Source of the DNA: Microbulbifer sp. MKSA007
Lineage (GTDB): Bacteria > Pseudomonadota > Gammaproteobacteria > Pseudomonadales > Cellvibrionaceae
DNA: 64,000 bases
Reading direction: 5' to 3'
Assembly (NCBI GenBank): GCA_032615215.1
Contig: CP128433.1
Span: forward strand, 4,200,501 to 4,264,500
Shown here: positions 9,945-18,772 of the stretch, piece after piece
How positions within the stretch are numbered: the first letter of the stretch is position 1
How the letters are laid out: every line of letters starts with the position of its first letter
Translations under genes and position numbers: made by a program
Notes under the pieces: model-generated
The model's input: the letters and a program-made list of their open reading frames with translations, nothing else
What the model was told of the DNA's origin: nothing
Database searches by the model: none

Positions 9945-10571
9945 TTATTTCAATTCCGCAGCTTGTTTTGCCAGACGAGTAATCTCTGCCCAGTTCTTTT
10001 CACGAACCAGAGTGCTGCTCGCCATCCAGGAACCACCGACACAAACCACATTGTTCAGAGCCAGAAAGTCCGGGGCATTTTGAGGCCCTATACCACCGGT
10101 GGGACAAAAGCGAACGTCCTGTAGCGGACCGCCAATGGATTTCAGCATTGGCACTCCCCCTGCCGCCTGGGCTGGGAAAAATTTCTGGTAGCGATAACCA
10201 CGCTCGTAGAGGCGCATCACTTCTGAAACACTGGCAGCACCGGGCAGCAGCGGTACTTCACTGCCTTCAGCAGCATCCAGTAAGCGGTCGGTTGCGCCGG
10301 GGCTCACCATAAAGCTGGCGCCGGCTTCGATAGAGCGACGCAGATCATCACCATTGAGCACCGTGCCAGTTCCCACATGGGCTTCCGGCAGGTGTTTTGC
10401 AATTTGTTCAACAACTTCCAGGGCTGCCTCAGTGCGCAGGGTTACCTCAAGTACTTTCAGGCCACCTTCAATCAAAGCGCCGGCAAGAGGGAGGGCATCT
10501 TCAACTTTATCTACAACCAGTACTGGGACAACGCCAGCTACCTGCAAAATCTCGGCGATATTTTTCTGCAT
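9945..10571 (-). CDS. eda: 2-Dehydro-3-deoxy-6-phosphogluconate aldolase (KDPG aldolase)
   Basis: Eda splits 2-keto-3-deoxy-6-phosphogluconate into pyruvate and glyceraldehyde 3-phosphate. The protein has 208 residues, as expected. It carries the catalytic glutamate in LEVTLRT (Glu42), the GTGTVLN phosphate-binding loop and the Schiff-base lysine in YRYQKFFPA (Lys130). It starts 21 bases after the pgl stop, well within one operon. With edd and pgl it completes the pathway from glucose 6-phosphate. Nothing unusual was seen. Confidence 0.97.
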   Translation of the reverse strand: MQKNIAEILQVAGVVPVLVVDKVEDALPLAGALIEGGLKVLEVTLRTEAALEVVEQIAKHLPEAHVGTGTVLNGDDLRRSIEAGASFMVSPGATDRLLDAAEGSEVPLLPGAASVSEVMRLYERGYRYQKFFPAQAAGGVPMLKSIGGPLQDVRFCPTGGIGPQNAPDFLALNNVVCVGGSWMASSTLVREKNWAEITRLAKQAAELK

Positions 10572-10592
10572 CAGATAATTCCAAATCTTTCG

Positions 10593-11303
10593 TTAAGGCG
10601 CCCAGTAAACAGTGACTGGTTTCAGCCCCTGCTTAAGAATACTGCGCACCGGCATTTCTAACTCATCACTGCCGAGCAACGCCTCGCGATAAACTTTTAG
10701 CTTCTCTTCGCCAGTGATCAATAACTTAATATTGCGCGCTTGCAAAATTGCACTCAGAGTCAAAGTCATACGCTCGGTATTGGAGCCGGTAACTTCACTT
10801 TGATTAGCAGTAATTGCCTTGCACAACTTTTGTGATTCAGGATTTAGTGCATCCTGTAAGCCCTGTGCATGGGGGAATAGTGATGCGGTGTGGCCGTCAC
10901 TGCCCATACCCAGCAAACAAACATCAAACGGTTTCTGCAACTCGCTATATGCGCGCTCACAGGCCTCTTCACCTTCAGCGGCTGATGCATGTGAATTTTT
11001 CATACCCAGAAAATTGGCTTCATCGCCAAAATTCTGTAAAAGCGACTTCTCAATAAAAGCTGCGTTACTACCGCTTTCGGTTTTTTCTACCCAGCGTTCA
11101 TCAACGAGAGCCGCTGTAATTTGCGACCACGGAAGTGGGCGTTTGGATAGCTCGCGATATACTGGTTCCGGCGTACTGCCGCCAGATACCAGGAAACTTG
11201 CGTGATTATTTTCTTTAATGCCTTTTTGCAGTTCGCAAGCACAATCGTGGGCTAGAGCCTGCACCAGGCGCTCGCGATCTTGGAAAAATTTTTCTTCAGC
11301 CAT
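10593..11303 (-). CDS. pgl: 6-Phosphogluconolactonase
   Basis: Pgl hydrolyses 6-phosphogluconolactone made by Zwf to 6-phosphogluconate. The sequence shows the family motifs FLVSGGSTPEPVYR and LLGMGSDGHTASLFP, and ends with the usual KPVTVYWAP-like tail. I prefer the ATG at 11303 (236 residues) because GGAAG sits five bases before it. An upstream ATG at 11315 would add MEES. It lies between zwf and eda, and a long hairpin fills the zwf-pgl spacer. Confidence 0.93.
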   Translation of the reverse strand: MAEEKFFQDRERLVQALAHDCACELQKGIKENNHASFLVSGGSTPEPVYRELSKRPLPWSQITAALVDERWVEKTESGSNAAFIEKSLLQNFGDEANFLGMKNSHASAAEGEEACERAYSELQKPFDVCLLGMGSDGHTASLFPHAQGLQDALNPESQKLCKAITANQSEVTGSNTERMTLTLSAILQARNIKLLITGEEKLKVYREALLGSDELEMPVRSILKQGLKPVTVYWAP

Positions 11304-11325
11304 GGATTCTTCCATTTCTCTTAGT

Positions 11326-11366
11326 GGAAACCGGCGCGGTAAAATTAATAGCTGCGCCGGCTTTCC
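11326..11366 (-). other. Intercistronic hairpin between zwf and pgl
   Basis: Arms 11326-11337 and 11354-11366 pair over 12 base pairs with one bulged C, around a 16-base AT-rich loop. No T run follows on the transcribed strand, so it does not look like an intrinsic terminator. It could protect or process the message, or tune translation of pgl; this is inference. Confidence 0.55.
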
Positions 11367-11372
11367 AGATTA

Positions 11373-12833
11373 TTACTGCGCGTTAAACCAATGACGATCA
11401 CTGCGTGACAGCAGTTTTTCTGCCTCTTCTGGCCCCCAGCTACCTGCAGGATAGGGCTGCGGCTGATTAGCCGTTTCGCGCCAATGCTCAATAATTGGAT
11501 CCACCCACGCCCAGGCAGCGGCAACTTCGTCACGGTGGATAAAGAGCGCGGAATTATTTGCTGCAGCATCCAACATCAGGCGCTTATAAGCGTCGCTGCG
11601 GAAGCTGTCGTAAGTATCAGAAAGGGTTAAATTCAATTCGGCCGGTTGCAACTCGGTGGTGAGGCTGTCCATTTTCTTCGCCATCAAAACCAGTTTGATA
11701 CTTTCTTCTGGCTGTAAGCGAATAACCAAACGGTTGGGAACAATCTTTCCGGCTGACTCATCGTATACATGATGAGAAACATTTTTGTATTGCACTACAA
11801 TTTCGGCACAACGCTTTTCCATGCGTTTGCCAGTACGCAAGTAAAACGGCACCCCTGCCCAACGCCAACTATCGATATGCGCTCGAATGGCAACGAAGGT
11901 TTCGGTTGAACTGGTTCCTCCGTCGAGTTCATCGAGATAACCAGGAACATCACTGCCATTGATTTGCCCAGCTATATACTGGCCACGCACAACGTTTTTA
12001 TCGACCAAATTACCGGTAAGCGGGCGCAAAGCCTCAAGCACCTTAATTTTTTCTGCACGGATATTCTTCGCCGACATACTGTTGGGAGATTCCATGGCGA
12101 TAAGGCACAGCAGTTGCAGCAGATGGTTTTGCACCATATCCCGCATAGCACCAGTTTCATCATAAAAACCCGCACGCCCTTCCAGCCCTACGGTTTCTGA
12201 AATACTGATCTGGATATGATCAATGGTTTTTGCATCCCAAAGATGCTCAAACAATACATTGCTAAAACGCAGTGCAAGAAGGTTTTGGACAGTTTCTTTA
12301 CCGAGATAGTGATCGATACGGAAGATGCTATCTTCCGGGAAGTAACTGGCAATTTTACTGTTAATTTCATCAGAGGTTTGGGCGTTATAGCCCAACGGTT
12401 TTTCCACCACAACTCTGGAATTTTCAGTAATCAGGCCTTTTAAGGAGAGGTTTTCACAGCAGGGACCAAATACTGCCGGCGGAATTGCCAGGTAGAAGAT
12501 GCGAACCCGCTCCGGGTCGGAGCCGAGAGTTTCTGCCAAGTGGTCCCACTGGGCATCCGGTACGGCAATATCCAATGTGACGGGGCAAAGCAATTGGCTA
12601 AATTGGTCCCAGCTCGAAGCGCAGTACTCGCCTTCACGAAGATACTTTTGCAGTGCCTGGTGGGCTGTTTCGATATATTGATCAATATCTGACTGGCGGC
12701 GACACACCGGAAGGATGCGACAGCCCTCAATCAAGCTGCCCTCTCTAAATGCTCGGTAAAGCGCCGGTAGCAACTTGCGCAGTGCAAGGTCTCCGCCTCC
12801 ACCAAATAACACCATATCAAAAGGGTTAATCAT
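11373..12833 (-). CDS. zwf: Glucose-6-phosphate 1-dehydrogenase
   Basis: Zwf oxidises glucose 6-phosphate to 6-phosphogluconolactone and reduces NAD(P). The start chosen is the ATG at 12833, giving 486 residues beginning MINPFDMVLFGGGGDLALRK, where GGGGDLA is the nucleotide-binding loop. A TTG at 12890 would add 19 unrelated residues and overlap edd. The active-site signature RIDHYLGKE is present. The gene lies 53 bases after the edd stop, with a perfect hairpin in the gap. In this operon it feeds the Entner-Doudoroff branch through pgl and edd. Confidence 0.96.
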   Translation of the reverse strand: MINPFDMVLFGGGGDLALRKLLPALYRAFREGSLIEGCRILPVCRRQSDIDQYIETAHQALQKYLREGEYCASSWDQFSQLLCPVTLDIAVPDAQWDHLAETLGSDPERVRIFYLAIPPAVFGPCCENLSLKGLITENSRVVVEKPLGYNAQTSDEINSKIASYFPEDSIFRIDHYLGKETVQNLLALRFSNVLFEHLWDAKTIDHIQISISETVGLEGRAGFYDETGAMRDMVQNHLLQLLCLIAMESPNSMSAKNIRAEKIKVLEALRPLTGNLVDKNVVRGQYIAGQINGSDVPGYLDELDGGTSSTETFVAIRAHIDSWRWAGVPFYLRTGKRMEKRCAEIVVQYKNVSHHVYDESAGKIVPNRLVIRLQPEESIKLVLMAKKMDSLTTELQPAELNLTLSDTYDSFRSDAYKRLMLDAAANNSALFIHRDEVAAAWAWVDPIIEHWRETANQPQPYPAGSWGPEEAEKLLSRSDRHWFNAQ

Positions 12834-12861
12834 AAATTTTGCTCTGAGATCGTTCTTGTCT

Positions 12862-12880
12862 CGGAGCCTTACTGGCTCCG
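12862..12880 (-). other. Perfect intercistronic hairpin between edd and zwf
   Basis: CGGAGCC (12862-12868) and GGCTCCG (12874-12880) pair perfectly over seven bases with a five-base loop. There is no T run after it on the transcribed strand. It ends 29 bases before the zwf start, close enough to influence ribosome access or mark an RNA processing point; either role is inference. Confidence 0.6.
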
Positions 12881-12886
12881 CAATAA

Positions 12887-14707
12887 TCAATAAAGAATAC
12901 TTGCACCGGTCTCTGCACCGCTGGCAAGCCCGCGCATATTAGCGAATAGTTCACGGCCGGTTCCACGGGCACTTGCCGACAGATCACACTGAGCCGGTTG
13001 GCGGGCATTAAATTCAGCTTCGTCTACCAGTACGCGCAGGACGCCAGCCTCTGAATCCAGCTCAATCATGTCACCCTCTTGCACCTTGGCAATCGCGCCG
13101 CCCTCTACGGCTTCCGGTGACATATGAATAGCAGCCGGTACTTTCCCGGATGCACCGGACATGCGCCCGTCTGTGACTAGCGCCACTTTAAAACCACGAT
13201 CCTGCAGTACGCCCAGAGTCGGAGTCAGCTTGTGCAATTCCGGCATACCATTGGCTCGAGGACCTTGGAATCTCACTACAGCTACAAAGTCGCGCTCTAA
13301 CTCACCAGCTTTGAATCGCTTGAGCAGGTCGTCCTGGTTATCCAGGACAATGGCCGGAGCCTTCACTTTGAGATGCTCAGATTTAACCGCAGAGACTTTG
13401 ATTACACTGCGCCCAAGGTTTCCTTCGAGCAACTGCAAACCACCATGCTGGGAGAAAGGGTCTGTGGCTGGACGAATGACCGTCGTATCACCGCTCTCTT
13501 CTGGAGTAGGTTTCCAAACCACACCGCCACCAGCATCACTGTTGAGGAAGGGGTCTTCACAGTAGGGTTCAAGACCAGAATTACCGAGTACTGTGTGAAC
13601 ATCATCGTGTAAAAGGCCAGCGGAGCGGAGTTCGCGAATCAGGAACTGCATACCGCCGGCTGCGGCAAAGTGGTTAATATCCGCAGTGCCGTTTGGGTAG
13701 ACATGACAAAGCAGCGGCACCACTTCAGAGAGGTCTGCCATATCCTGCCAAGTCAACTGAATACCTGCTGCACGCGCCATCGCAATAAGGTGCAATGTGT
13801 GGTTTGTGGATCCGCCGGTAGCGAGCAGCCCCACCACTCCGTTGACGAATGCTTTTTCGGTGAGAATTTTAGCTACCGAAGTGTGCTGGCTCGGTTCAGT
13901 AATTTTTACCAATTGCGCCACAGCAGCTTCATTTAATGCCGAGCGCAAATCAGTACCGGGGTTTACGAAAGAACTGCCGGGCAATTGCAGCCCCATAATT
14001 TCTACCAACATCTGGTTACTGTTGGCAGTGCCGTAAAAGGTGCAGGTGCCGGCACTGTGGTAGGAAGCACTCTCGGCTTCCAATAGTTCAGAGCGCCCTA
14101 CTTTACCTTCAGCATACAGCTGGCGAACCCGGACTTTTTCCGCATTGGACAGGCCTGTGGGCATTGGACCCGCAGGTACAAAAATTGAAGGCAAGTGGCC
14201 AAAAGAAAGAGCACCAATAACCAGGCCGGGGACAATTTTGTCGCAGATACCCAGAAATATGGCTCCTTCGAAAACATCATGCGAAAGCGCGATTGCTGTG
14301 GACATGGCGATCACATCCCGCGAAAACAGGCTGAGTTCCATCCCTGCACGCCCTTGAGTCACCCCATCGCACATTGCCGGTACACCACCGGCAACCTGGG
14401 CCGTTGCGCCATTGCGCGCAGCTGCCTCTTTCAATTGAGCAGGGTAGGCACCATAGGGCTGGTGAGCGGACAACATATCGTTATAGGCGTTGACGATACC
14501 CAGGTTCGGCCCCCGCCCAGAGGCGATCAACTGCTTATCACCTTCTGGAGATGCGGCTATTGCGTGGGCCAAGTTTCCGCAAGACACATGTGCCGCTGCC
14601 CGCCCTTCAATATGCGCTTTCTCAACCTGCGCCAGATACTCTGCACGAGTTTCTTCGCTGCGCTTAATGATGCGTTCGGTAACGGTCTGAAGCTTGCTGT
14701 GAACCAT
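12887..14707 (-). CDS. edd: Phosphogluconate dehydratase (6-phosphogluconate dehydratase)
   Basis: Edd dehydrates 6-phosphogluconate to 2-keto-3-deoxy-6-phosphogluconate, the committed Entner-Doudoroff step. The 606-residue protein belongs to the IlvD/Edd family, whose members carry an iron-sulfur cluster. Cysteines are seen in VPAMCDGVTQG, in LGICDKIVPG and in the HSAGTCTFYGTANSNQM block. The C-terminal VTDGRMSGASGKVPAAIH is typical. GGAA lies just upstream of the ATG. It is first in the array and is preceded by a leader of about 450 bases with many hairpins and a HexR-like operator in the promoter. Confidence 0.97.
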   Translation of the reverse strand: MVHSKLQTVTERIIKRSEETRAEYLAQVEKAHIEGRAAAHVSCGNLAHAIAASPEGDKQLIASGRGPNLGIVNAYNDMLSAHQPYGAYPAQLKEAAARNGATAQVAGGVPAMCDGVTQGRAGMELSLFSRDVIAMSTAIALSHDVFEGAIFLGICDKIVPGLVIGALSFGHLPSIFVPAGPMPTGLSNAEKVRVRQLYAEGKVGRSELLEAESASYHSAGTCTFYGTANSNQMLVEIMGLQLPGSSFVNPGTDLRSALNEAAVAQLVKITEPSQHTSVAKILTEKAFVNGVVGLLATGGSTNHTLHLIAMARAAGIQLTWQDMADLSEVVPLLCHVYPNGTADINHFAAAGGMQFLIRELRSAGLLHDDVHTVLGNSGLEPYCEDPFLNSDAGGGVVWKPTPEESGDTTVIRPATDPFSQHGGLQLLEGNLGRSVIKVSAVKSEHLKVKAPAIVLDNQDDLLKRFKAGELERDFVAVVRFQGPRANGMPELHKLTPTLGVLQDRGFKVALVTDGRMSGASGKVPAAIHMSPEAVEGGAIAKVQEGDMIELDSEAGVLRVLVDEAEFNARQPAQCDLSASARGTGRELFANMRGLASGAETGASILY

Positions 14708-15155
14708 GACTATTCCGTAATAACTCTGTTGAGGTGGTCTCTAGTTACAAAAACCACCAGGGTCACATTTCAGTGGCATCAGCCACCTGTGATTATCTTT
14801 CCGTGGAGCGCCTTTCGGCGGAATGGCTCCCACTGCAACCCTTTGGTTGTAGTGCCATCGATGTCCTATTACCCAATCGTAAACCTGAAGCAGAAGGAAC
14901 AAAGTTGCTTTTATCAGATCGCTGGAAACCCAATCATTCCAGCGGACAACCTTTCAGCCCACGGCAAGACTGCTTATGGAGACTCATAGGAAATCCTGTT
15001 ATCGGGTAGAAATCTCACTTCCGAGCCTCTTCCCGCTCTTAGAGCTGAATGTTAGTGATCCAACAATGCCGGAACCTCCTCCCCACTGAGGTGGTAGAGA
15101 CTTTGGACGCCCGGCTTGAGTAATTCACCCAATCTGTAGCCACTCAATCTTATTG
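14708..15155 (-). promoter_or_regulatory. Long, highly structured 5' leader of the edd operon
   Basis: Between the proposed promoter and the edd start lie about 450 bases with at least six stem-loops on the transcribed strand. They are: arms 14733-14738/14753-14758 (GGTGGT); arms 14773-14777/14782-14786 (GTGGC, four-base loop) with outer CACA/TGTG arms; a CGCC-GAAA-GGCG hairpin near 14810-14821 enclosed by GGAG/CTCC; arms 14831-14840/14845-14854 (CACTGCAACC, four-base loop, one mismatch); arms 14920-14926/14938-14944 (CGCTGGA); and arms 15074-15078/15088-15092. No reading frame convinces on either strand. The density of stems, one capped by a GNRA tetraloop, suggests a cis-acting RNA; I could not match it to a known riboswitch. 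Confidence 0.5.
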
Positions 15156-15161
15156 ATGCGC

Positions 15162-15191
15162 ATTATGTAGTAAAACTACAAAAATTTTCAA
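15162..15191 (-). promoter_or_regulatory. edd operon promoter with HexR-like operator in the spacer
   Basis: On the minus strand TTGAAA (15186-15191) and CATAAT (15162-15167) form a plausible sigma-70 promoter with an 18-base spacer; each box matches five of six consensus bases. The perfect inverted repeat TGTAGTAAAACTACA (15166-15180) fills the spacer. It matches the palindromic HexR operator pattern described for pseudomonads and Shewanella. A repressor bound here would block RNA polymerase directly. Release by 2-keto-3-deoxy-6-phosphogluconate, the known HexR effector, would fit the downstream genes. The regulator gene is outside the window. Confidence 0.6.
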
Positions 15192-15535
15192 GAGGCTTCA
15201 AATAGTGATTGAAGATGTTGACCAGGGGAGACAGGCATATAGGAAGTATTTGGCGTAAAAGCCATCATTTTCTTTAATAATAGAAAACTAACTGCTTTTA
15301 CTTGGTCACAAAGAGAAAGATTGGCCTTACTTAGGTGTAGGATTTTTACAGACAAATGATAAGGTCTGGGAATCTCAAAGAATTGGGATAAAAAACTACA
15401 AATTACCCACAAATTAAGAAAGGAGGCGCACCCCATAAGCTAATTGCAGACTCATAACTGTTAAAATCCCACCTTCCAGCAATACTTACTTGTCGATGCC
15501 AGCAAGGCCAAGGCTCAGATAGAACTAGTTGATGC
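15192..15535. other. Gene-free stretch between the edd promoter and the LacI gene
   Basis: These 344 bases separate two divergent units. The region should hold the promoter of the LacI-family gene, but I could not pick clear -35 and -10 boxes. A minus-strand frame of about 80 codons at 15188-15436 overlaps the edd promoter and has no recognisable features, so it was not accepted as a gene. Confidence 0.5.
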
Positions 15536-16581
15536 ATGAAAGTCACAATTAACGATGTTGCCGAGCGCGCCGGCGTATCTATCAAAACAGTGTCCAGGGT
15601 GATCAATAATGAGCCCTCTGTACGCGCAGCCACTCGGCAAAAAGTACTCGACGCAGTCAAAAGCCTGAACTACACACCCAGTCTGGCAGCGCGGAATCTG
15701 GCGGGGACACACTCCTATTCCATCGCATTTATTTATGACAACCCTAATGCCCACTACGTTATCGATATGCAAAACGGCATATTGGAAGCCTGCAGAGCAA
15801 AAGGGTATGAGCTACTTATCCATCCTTGCAATTCGAAATCTCCAGTTATCCACAGCGACCTAAATAAACTTGTCGAGCACGGCAAAGTAGCCGGATTGGT
15901 CCTGACCCCCCTTTTTCAGAGTCACCTTCTTTTATCGATACGCTCCAATCCATGAATGTGGAATTTGTGCGAATTATTTCCTCCACCAATACAGAGAAAG
16001 CAAAGGGAAAGTCTATACAGATTGACGACCGCCAGGCCGCCTACAATATTACCCAGCACCTACTTTCACTCGGGCACAAGCGTATCGCTTATTTAAGCGG
16101 AGGCGAGGAGCATCTTTCCACCTTGGGGCGCCAAAATGGATACCGCCAGGCACTCGAAGATGCAGGAATAGCAGTAGACCAACATTTGATTGTTGAAGGG
16201 AAATATTCATTTGAATCGGGCGAGATCAATGCGAGAAAGATCCTCGACAGCGACAAACCTCCCTCAGCAATATTTGCCGCTAATGACGAAATCGCAGCGG
16301 GCGCTATATTTGCCGCCCGTATGTTAAAGATTGATGTTCCCGGGCAAGTCTCTATCGCAGGATTTGAAGACAGCCCATTTTCTCGACAAACCTGGCCCAA
16401 ACTTACAACCGCACACCAACCCAACCAGGAAATCGCCCGCTCGGCAGCCGAATTACTGCTTGAGAAAATTCAGTGTAAAAGTTCAAAAGAACTCAATGGT
16501 TCCGGGCAAGAGGGAGAAACGTACCGCAGCTTCACCCCCGAGTTAATTATTCGACAATCCACTGGCCCCGTGCCCAAATAA
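15536..16581 (+). pseudogene. LacI-family transcriptional regulator, frameshifted in a C run
   Basis: A LacI/GalR regulator of about 348 residues is split into two frames. The first starts MKVTINDVAERAGVSIKTV, the helix-turn-helix with the hinge helix up to about residue 60, and continues into the sugar-binding domain. The second covers the rest, including ALEDAG, PSAIFAANDEIAAGA and SIAGFEDSPFSRQTWP. Adding one C to the six-C run at 15906-15911 joins them as LTPPFSESPSFIDTLQSMNV. The span is one base short of a multiple of three. The gene is divergent from edd and convergent with nagA. A NagR-like role in GlcNAc control is possible but is inferred from position only. Confidence 0.85.
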
Positions 16582-16610
16582 CCCCTTCAGCTTAAGAGAG
16601 ATCTGGAAGG

Positions 16611-17741
16611 TTAATTTCGTCGATAAATTTCACGCCCCAGGCTCCAGGTCCTATTCACTTGCAGATCCTCACCTAATAAAACCATATCCGCTCGGGCCCC
16701 TTCAGTGATTACACCTGCTCCCAGACCAAGGAACTGCGCCGGATACAAACTTGCCATGCGCAGCGCTTCCGGCAATTCAATCCCACACCAGTCGCGGATA
16801 TTTTTAACCGCGCCGATCATATCCAAGTGAGAACCCGCTAACTCTCCGGTACTGGAGGTCAGTTTATCCCCTTCTCGTGTAACCACTCGATCAAATAGGG
16901 GAAAACTGGTGGCATCACTGCCCACTAGCGACATTGCATCGGTTACCAGTAACAACTTACCGCGAGGTTTTGCTTTCAAAGCTAACGCCATAGCGCCGGT
17001 ACTGACATGGTGGCCATCGGCAATTAATCCACACCAGGCGTCATCCCGGATCAAGGCTGCCCCCACCATACCCGGCTCACGCGAATGAAGCGGGGACATT
17101 GCATTGTATAAGTGGGTAAATCCTGTCGCTCCAGCATCCAACGCAGCTTCAACAATTTCAGCACTCGCATTCGAATGGCCGAGACAAACATGAACCCCCA
17201 GGGAAACCAACTTTCGGATAGCGGATACCGATACACAATCTGGCGCCAGAGTGACCAAGCGGATTCCCAGGTCTTCCCGGGCGTAGAGGGAGAGCTCCTC
17301 ATGACTCAAAGAGCGGATAAACCCTCCTTCATGGGTACCCTTTTTGGCCTCACTTAAATGCGGCCCCTCAAAATGTACTCCAATCACACCCGGAACACCG
17401 CTGGACAAGGCCCCACTTACCGCATCGGCTGCCCGCTGCATCACTGCAAAGCTATCCGTAATCAAGGTGGGCAGGAAAGCACTGGTACCAAACTGACTAT
17501 GGGCTTCGCTTATTTGCTGAAGCGCATTAACTGAGGGCTCCTGATTAAACAGTACACCACCACCACCATTGACCTGGATATCAATAAAGCCCGGCACCAA
17601 CAAACCCGGTAAGCGCTCAGCATCGGAACTCACTCCCCCACCCACTGCGGAAATCAGTCCGCTATCTCCAATGGTGATAGCAACATCTGCAAGTATGCGC
17701 TCGCCATCAAATAGCTTTTCAGCAATCAGGATAACCCCCAC
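16611..17741 (-). CDS. nagA: N-acetylglucosamine-6-phosphate deacetylase
   Basis: NagA removes acetate from N-acetylglucosamine 6-phosphate, giving glucosamine 6-phosphate. The 376-residue amidohydrolase has PGFIDIQVNGGGG near the N-terminus, the metal ligands of GVHFEGPHL, CLGHSNA and GFTHLYNAMSP, the substrate stretch IADGHHV and the catalytic aspartate in LLVTDAMS. The start is a GTG with a strong GGAGGGG upstream. It lies 32 bases after nagB-II, so the two form an operon that funnels chitin-derived amino sugars into glycolysis. Confidence 0.95.
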   Translation of the reverse strand: MGVILIAEKLFDGERILADVAITIGDSGLISAVGGGVSSDAERLPGLLVPGFIDIQVNGGGGVLFNQEPSVNALQQISEAHSQFGTSAFLPTLITDSFAVMQRAADAVSGALSSGVPGVIGVHFEGPHLSEAKKGTHEGGFIRSLSHEELSLYAREDLGIRLVTLAPDCVSVSAIRKLVSLGVHVCLGHSNASAEIVEAALDAGATGFTHLYNAMSPLHSREPGMVGAALIRDDAWCGLIADGHHVSTGAMALALKAKPRGKLLLVTDAMSLVGSDATSFPLFDRVVTREGDKLTSSTGELAGSHLDMIGAVKNIRDWCGIELPEALRMASLYPAQFLGLGAGVITEGARADMVLLGEDLQVNRTWSLGREIYRRN

Positions 17742-17773
17742 TTCCCCCTCCCAAATATTATTTTCTGTTTTAT

Positions 17774-18772
17774 TCAGACTGTCTGAGTAACTTTCTTTAA
17801 ACCCGCCGGCTCATCGGGATTAATCCCCCGACTTACCGCCACGTGGGCCACATCGATATAAAAACGCTGCAACAGCGCCAGTGGAGCCACTCTCGGGTGA
17901 ACCCCCTTACTCGGCACATGCAAATTAATCAGAGCCGCCCCACGCCGTCGAATTTCATCAATCTGCTGGCTGTGTGTGGGGAATGACTCATCCTCGATTG
18001 GAACATTCACCACTGTCAATTTCCCTTCCACCAGCGTAACGGGGCCATGCAAGAATTCCGCACTGGAATAGGACTCCGCATGGATATTGCAGACTTCTTT
18101 TAACTTCAGCGCCAGTTCCCGAGTGATCCCATAACCGGGACCCCGCCCCAAAACTACCAGATTTTGTACCGAGGCCAGGTTTTCCGGACGCAATTGAATT
18201 TCTGCCCGCACCGCAGATCTCAAAGTTTCCGGCAACTTTTCCAGAGCACTGCAAAGAGCGGGATCCTGCGTCCAATTGGCGACCATCTGCAGTATCGCAG
18301 ATAGGGTCGCCAGATAACTTTTCGTAGCTGCAACCGCTTTTTCCGGGCCAGCCTTTAAGGGAATTACCAGGTCAACCACATCTTTAATCGGCGCATCTTC
18401 ATCGTTAAGCAAAGCGACGGTATAAGCCCCCTGCTCTCTCGCCATGCGGGCCTGGGTCAGAATATCTGGGCTTCTCCCAGACTGGGAAATGACGATAACC
18501 AGGGCCTCATCGAGCTTTAATTTGCGACCATAAACACTGGAGACCGACGGTGCGGCAGCAAAAGTAGGGGTACCAGTTTCAATCTCTATCAGATACTTGG
18601 CAAAGACGCCCGCATGATCAGAAGAACCCCTCCCCACAATCATCACAAAACGAGGAGGCTTCTGGCGCAGCCGCTCTCCCAGATGAGACATTATATTGGC
18701 ATTGGAATGCAGCTGTTCAGCAATCCTATCCGGCGCCTCACGAGCCTCAGCCTCCATGACCGTGGTAACCAT
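17774..18772 (-). CDS. nagB-II: SIS-domain glucosamine-6-phosphate deaminase, NagB-II type
   Basis: The protein has two sugar-isomerase (SIS) domains, as in the isomerase half of GlmS and in NagB-II of Shewanella-type pathways. Signatures include VMIVGRGSSDHAG, VISQSGRSPDI and VAATKSYLATLS in the first domain, and LGRGPGYGITRELALKLKE and SAEFLHGP in the second. The start at 18772 has AGGA about seven bases upstream, giving 333 residues; a GTG at 18793 is less likely. It lacks the glutaminase domain of GlmS. Placed directly before nagA, it most likely converts glucosamine 6-phosphate to fructose 6-phosphate and ammonia. Confidence 0.85.
   Translation of the reverse strand: MVTTVMEAEAREAPDRIAEQLHSNANIMSHLGERLRQKPPRFVMIVGRGSSDHAGVFAKYLIEIETGTPTFAAAPSVSSVYGRKLKLDEALVIVISQSGRSPDILTQARMAREQGAYTVALLNDEDAPIKDVVDLVIPLKAGPEKAVAATKSYLATLSAILQMVANWTQDPALCSALEKLPETLRSAVRAEIQLRPENLASVQNLVVLGRGPGYGITRELALKLKEVCNIHAESYSSAEFLHGPVTLVEGKLTVVNVPIEDESFPTHSQQIDEIRRRGAALINLHVPSKGVHPRVAPLALLQRFYIDVAHVAVSRGINPDEPAGLKKVTQTV

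Noticed and set aside
12834..12890. Longer zwf start at the TTG at 12890
   Set aside because: It would add 19 residues not found in the family, overlap edd and pass through the intercistronic hairpin. The ATG at 12833 gives the normal N-terminus.
14195..14989. Plus-strand open frame of 264 codons antisense to edd
   Set aside because: It runs across the edd coding region and its leader, has no recognisable domain, and the edd frame is strongly supported on the other strand.
15188..15436. Minus-strand open frame of about 80 codons upstream of edd
   Set aside because: It overlaps the proposed promoter, has no known motif and an unusual hydrophobic composition. I treat the region as regulatory.
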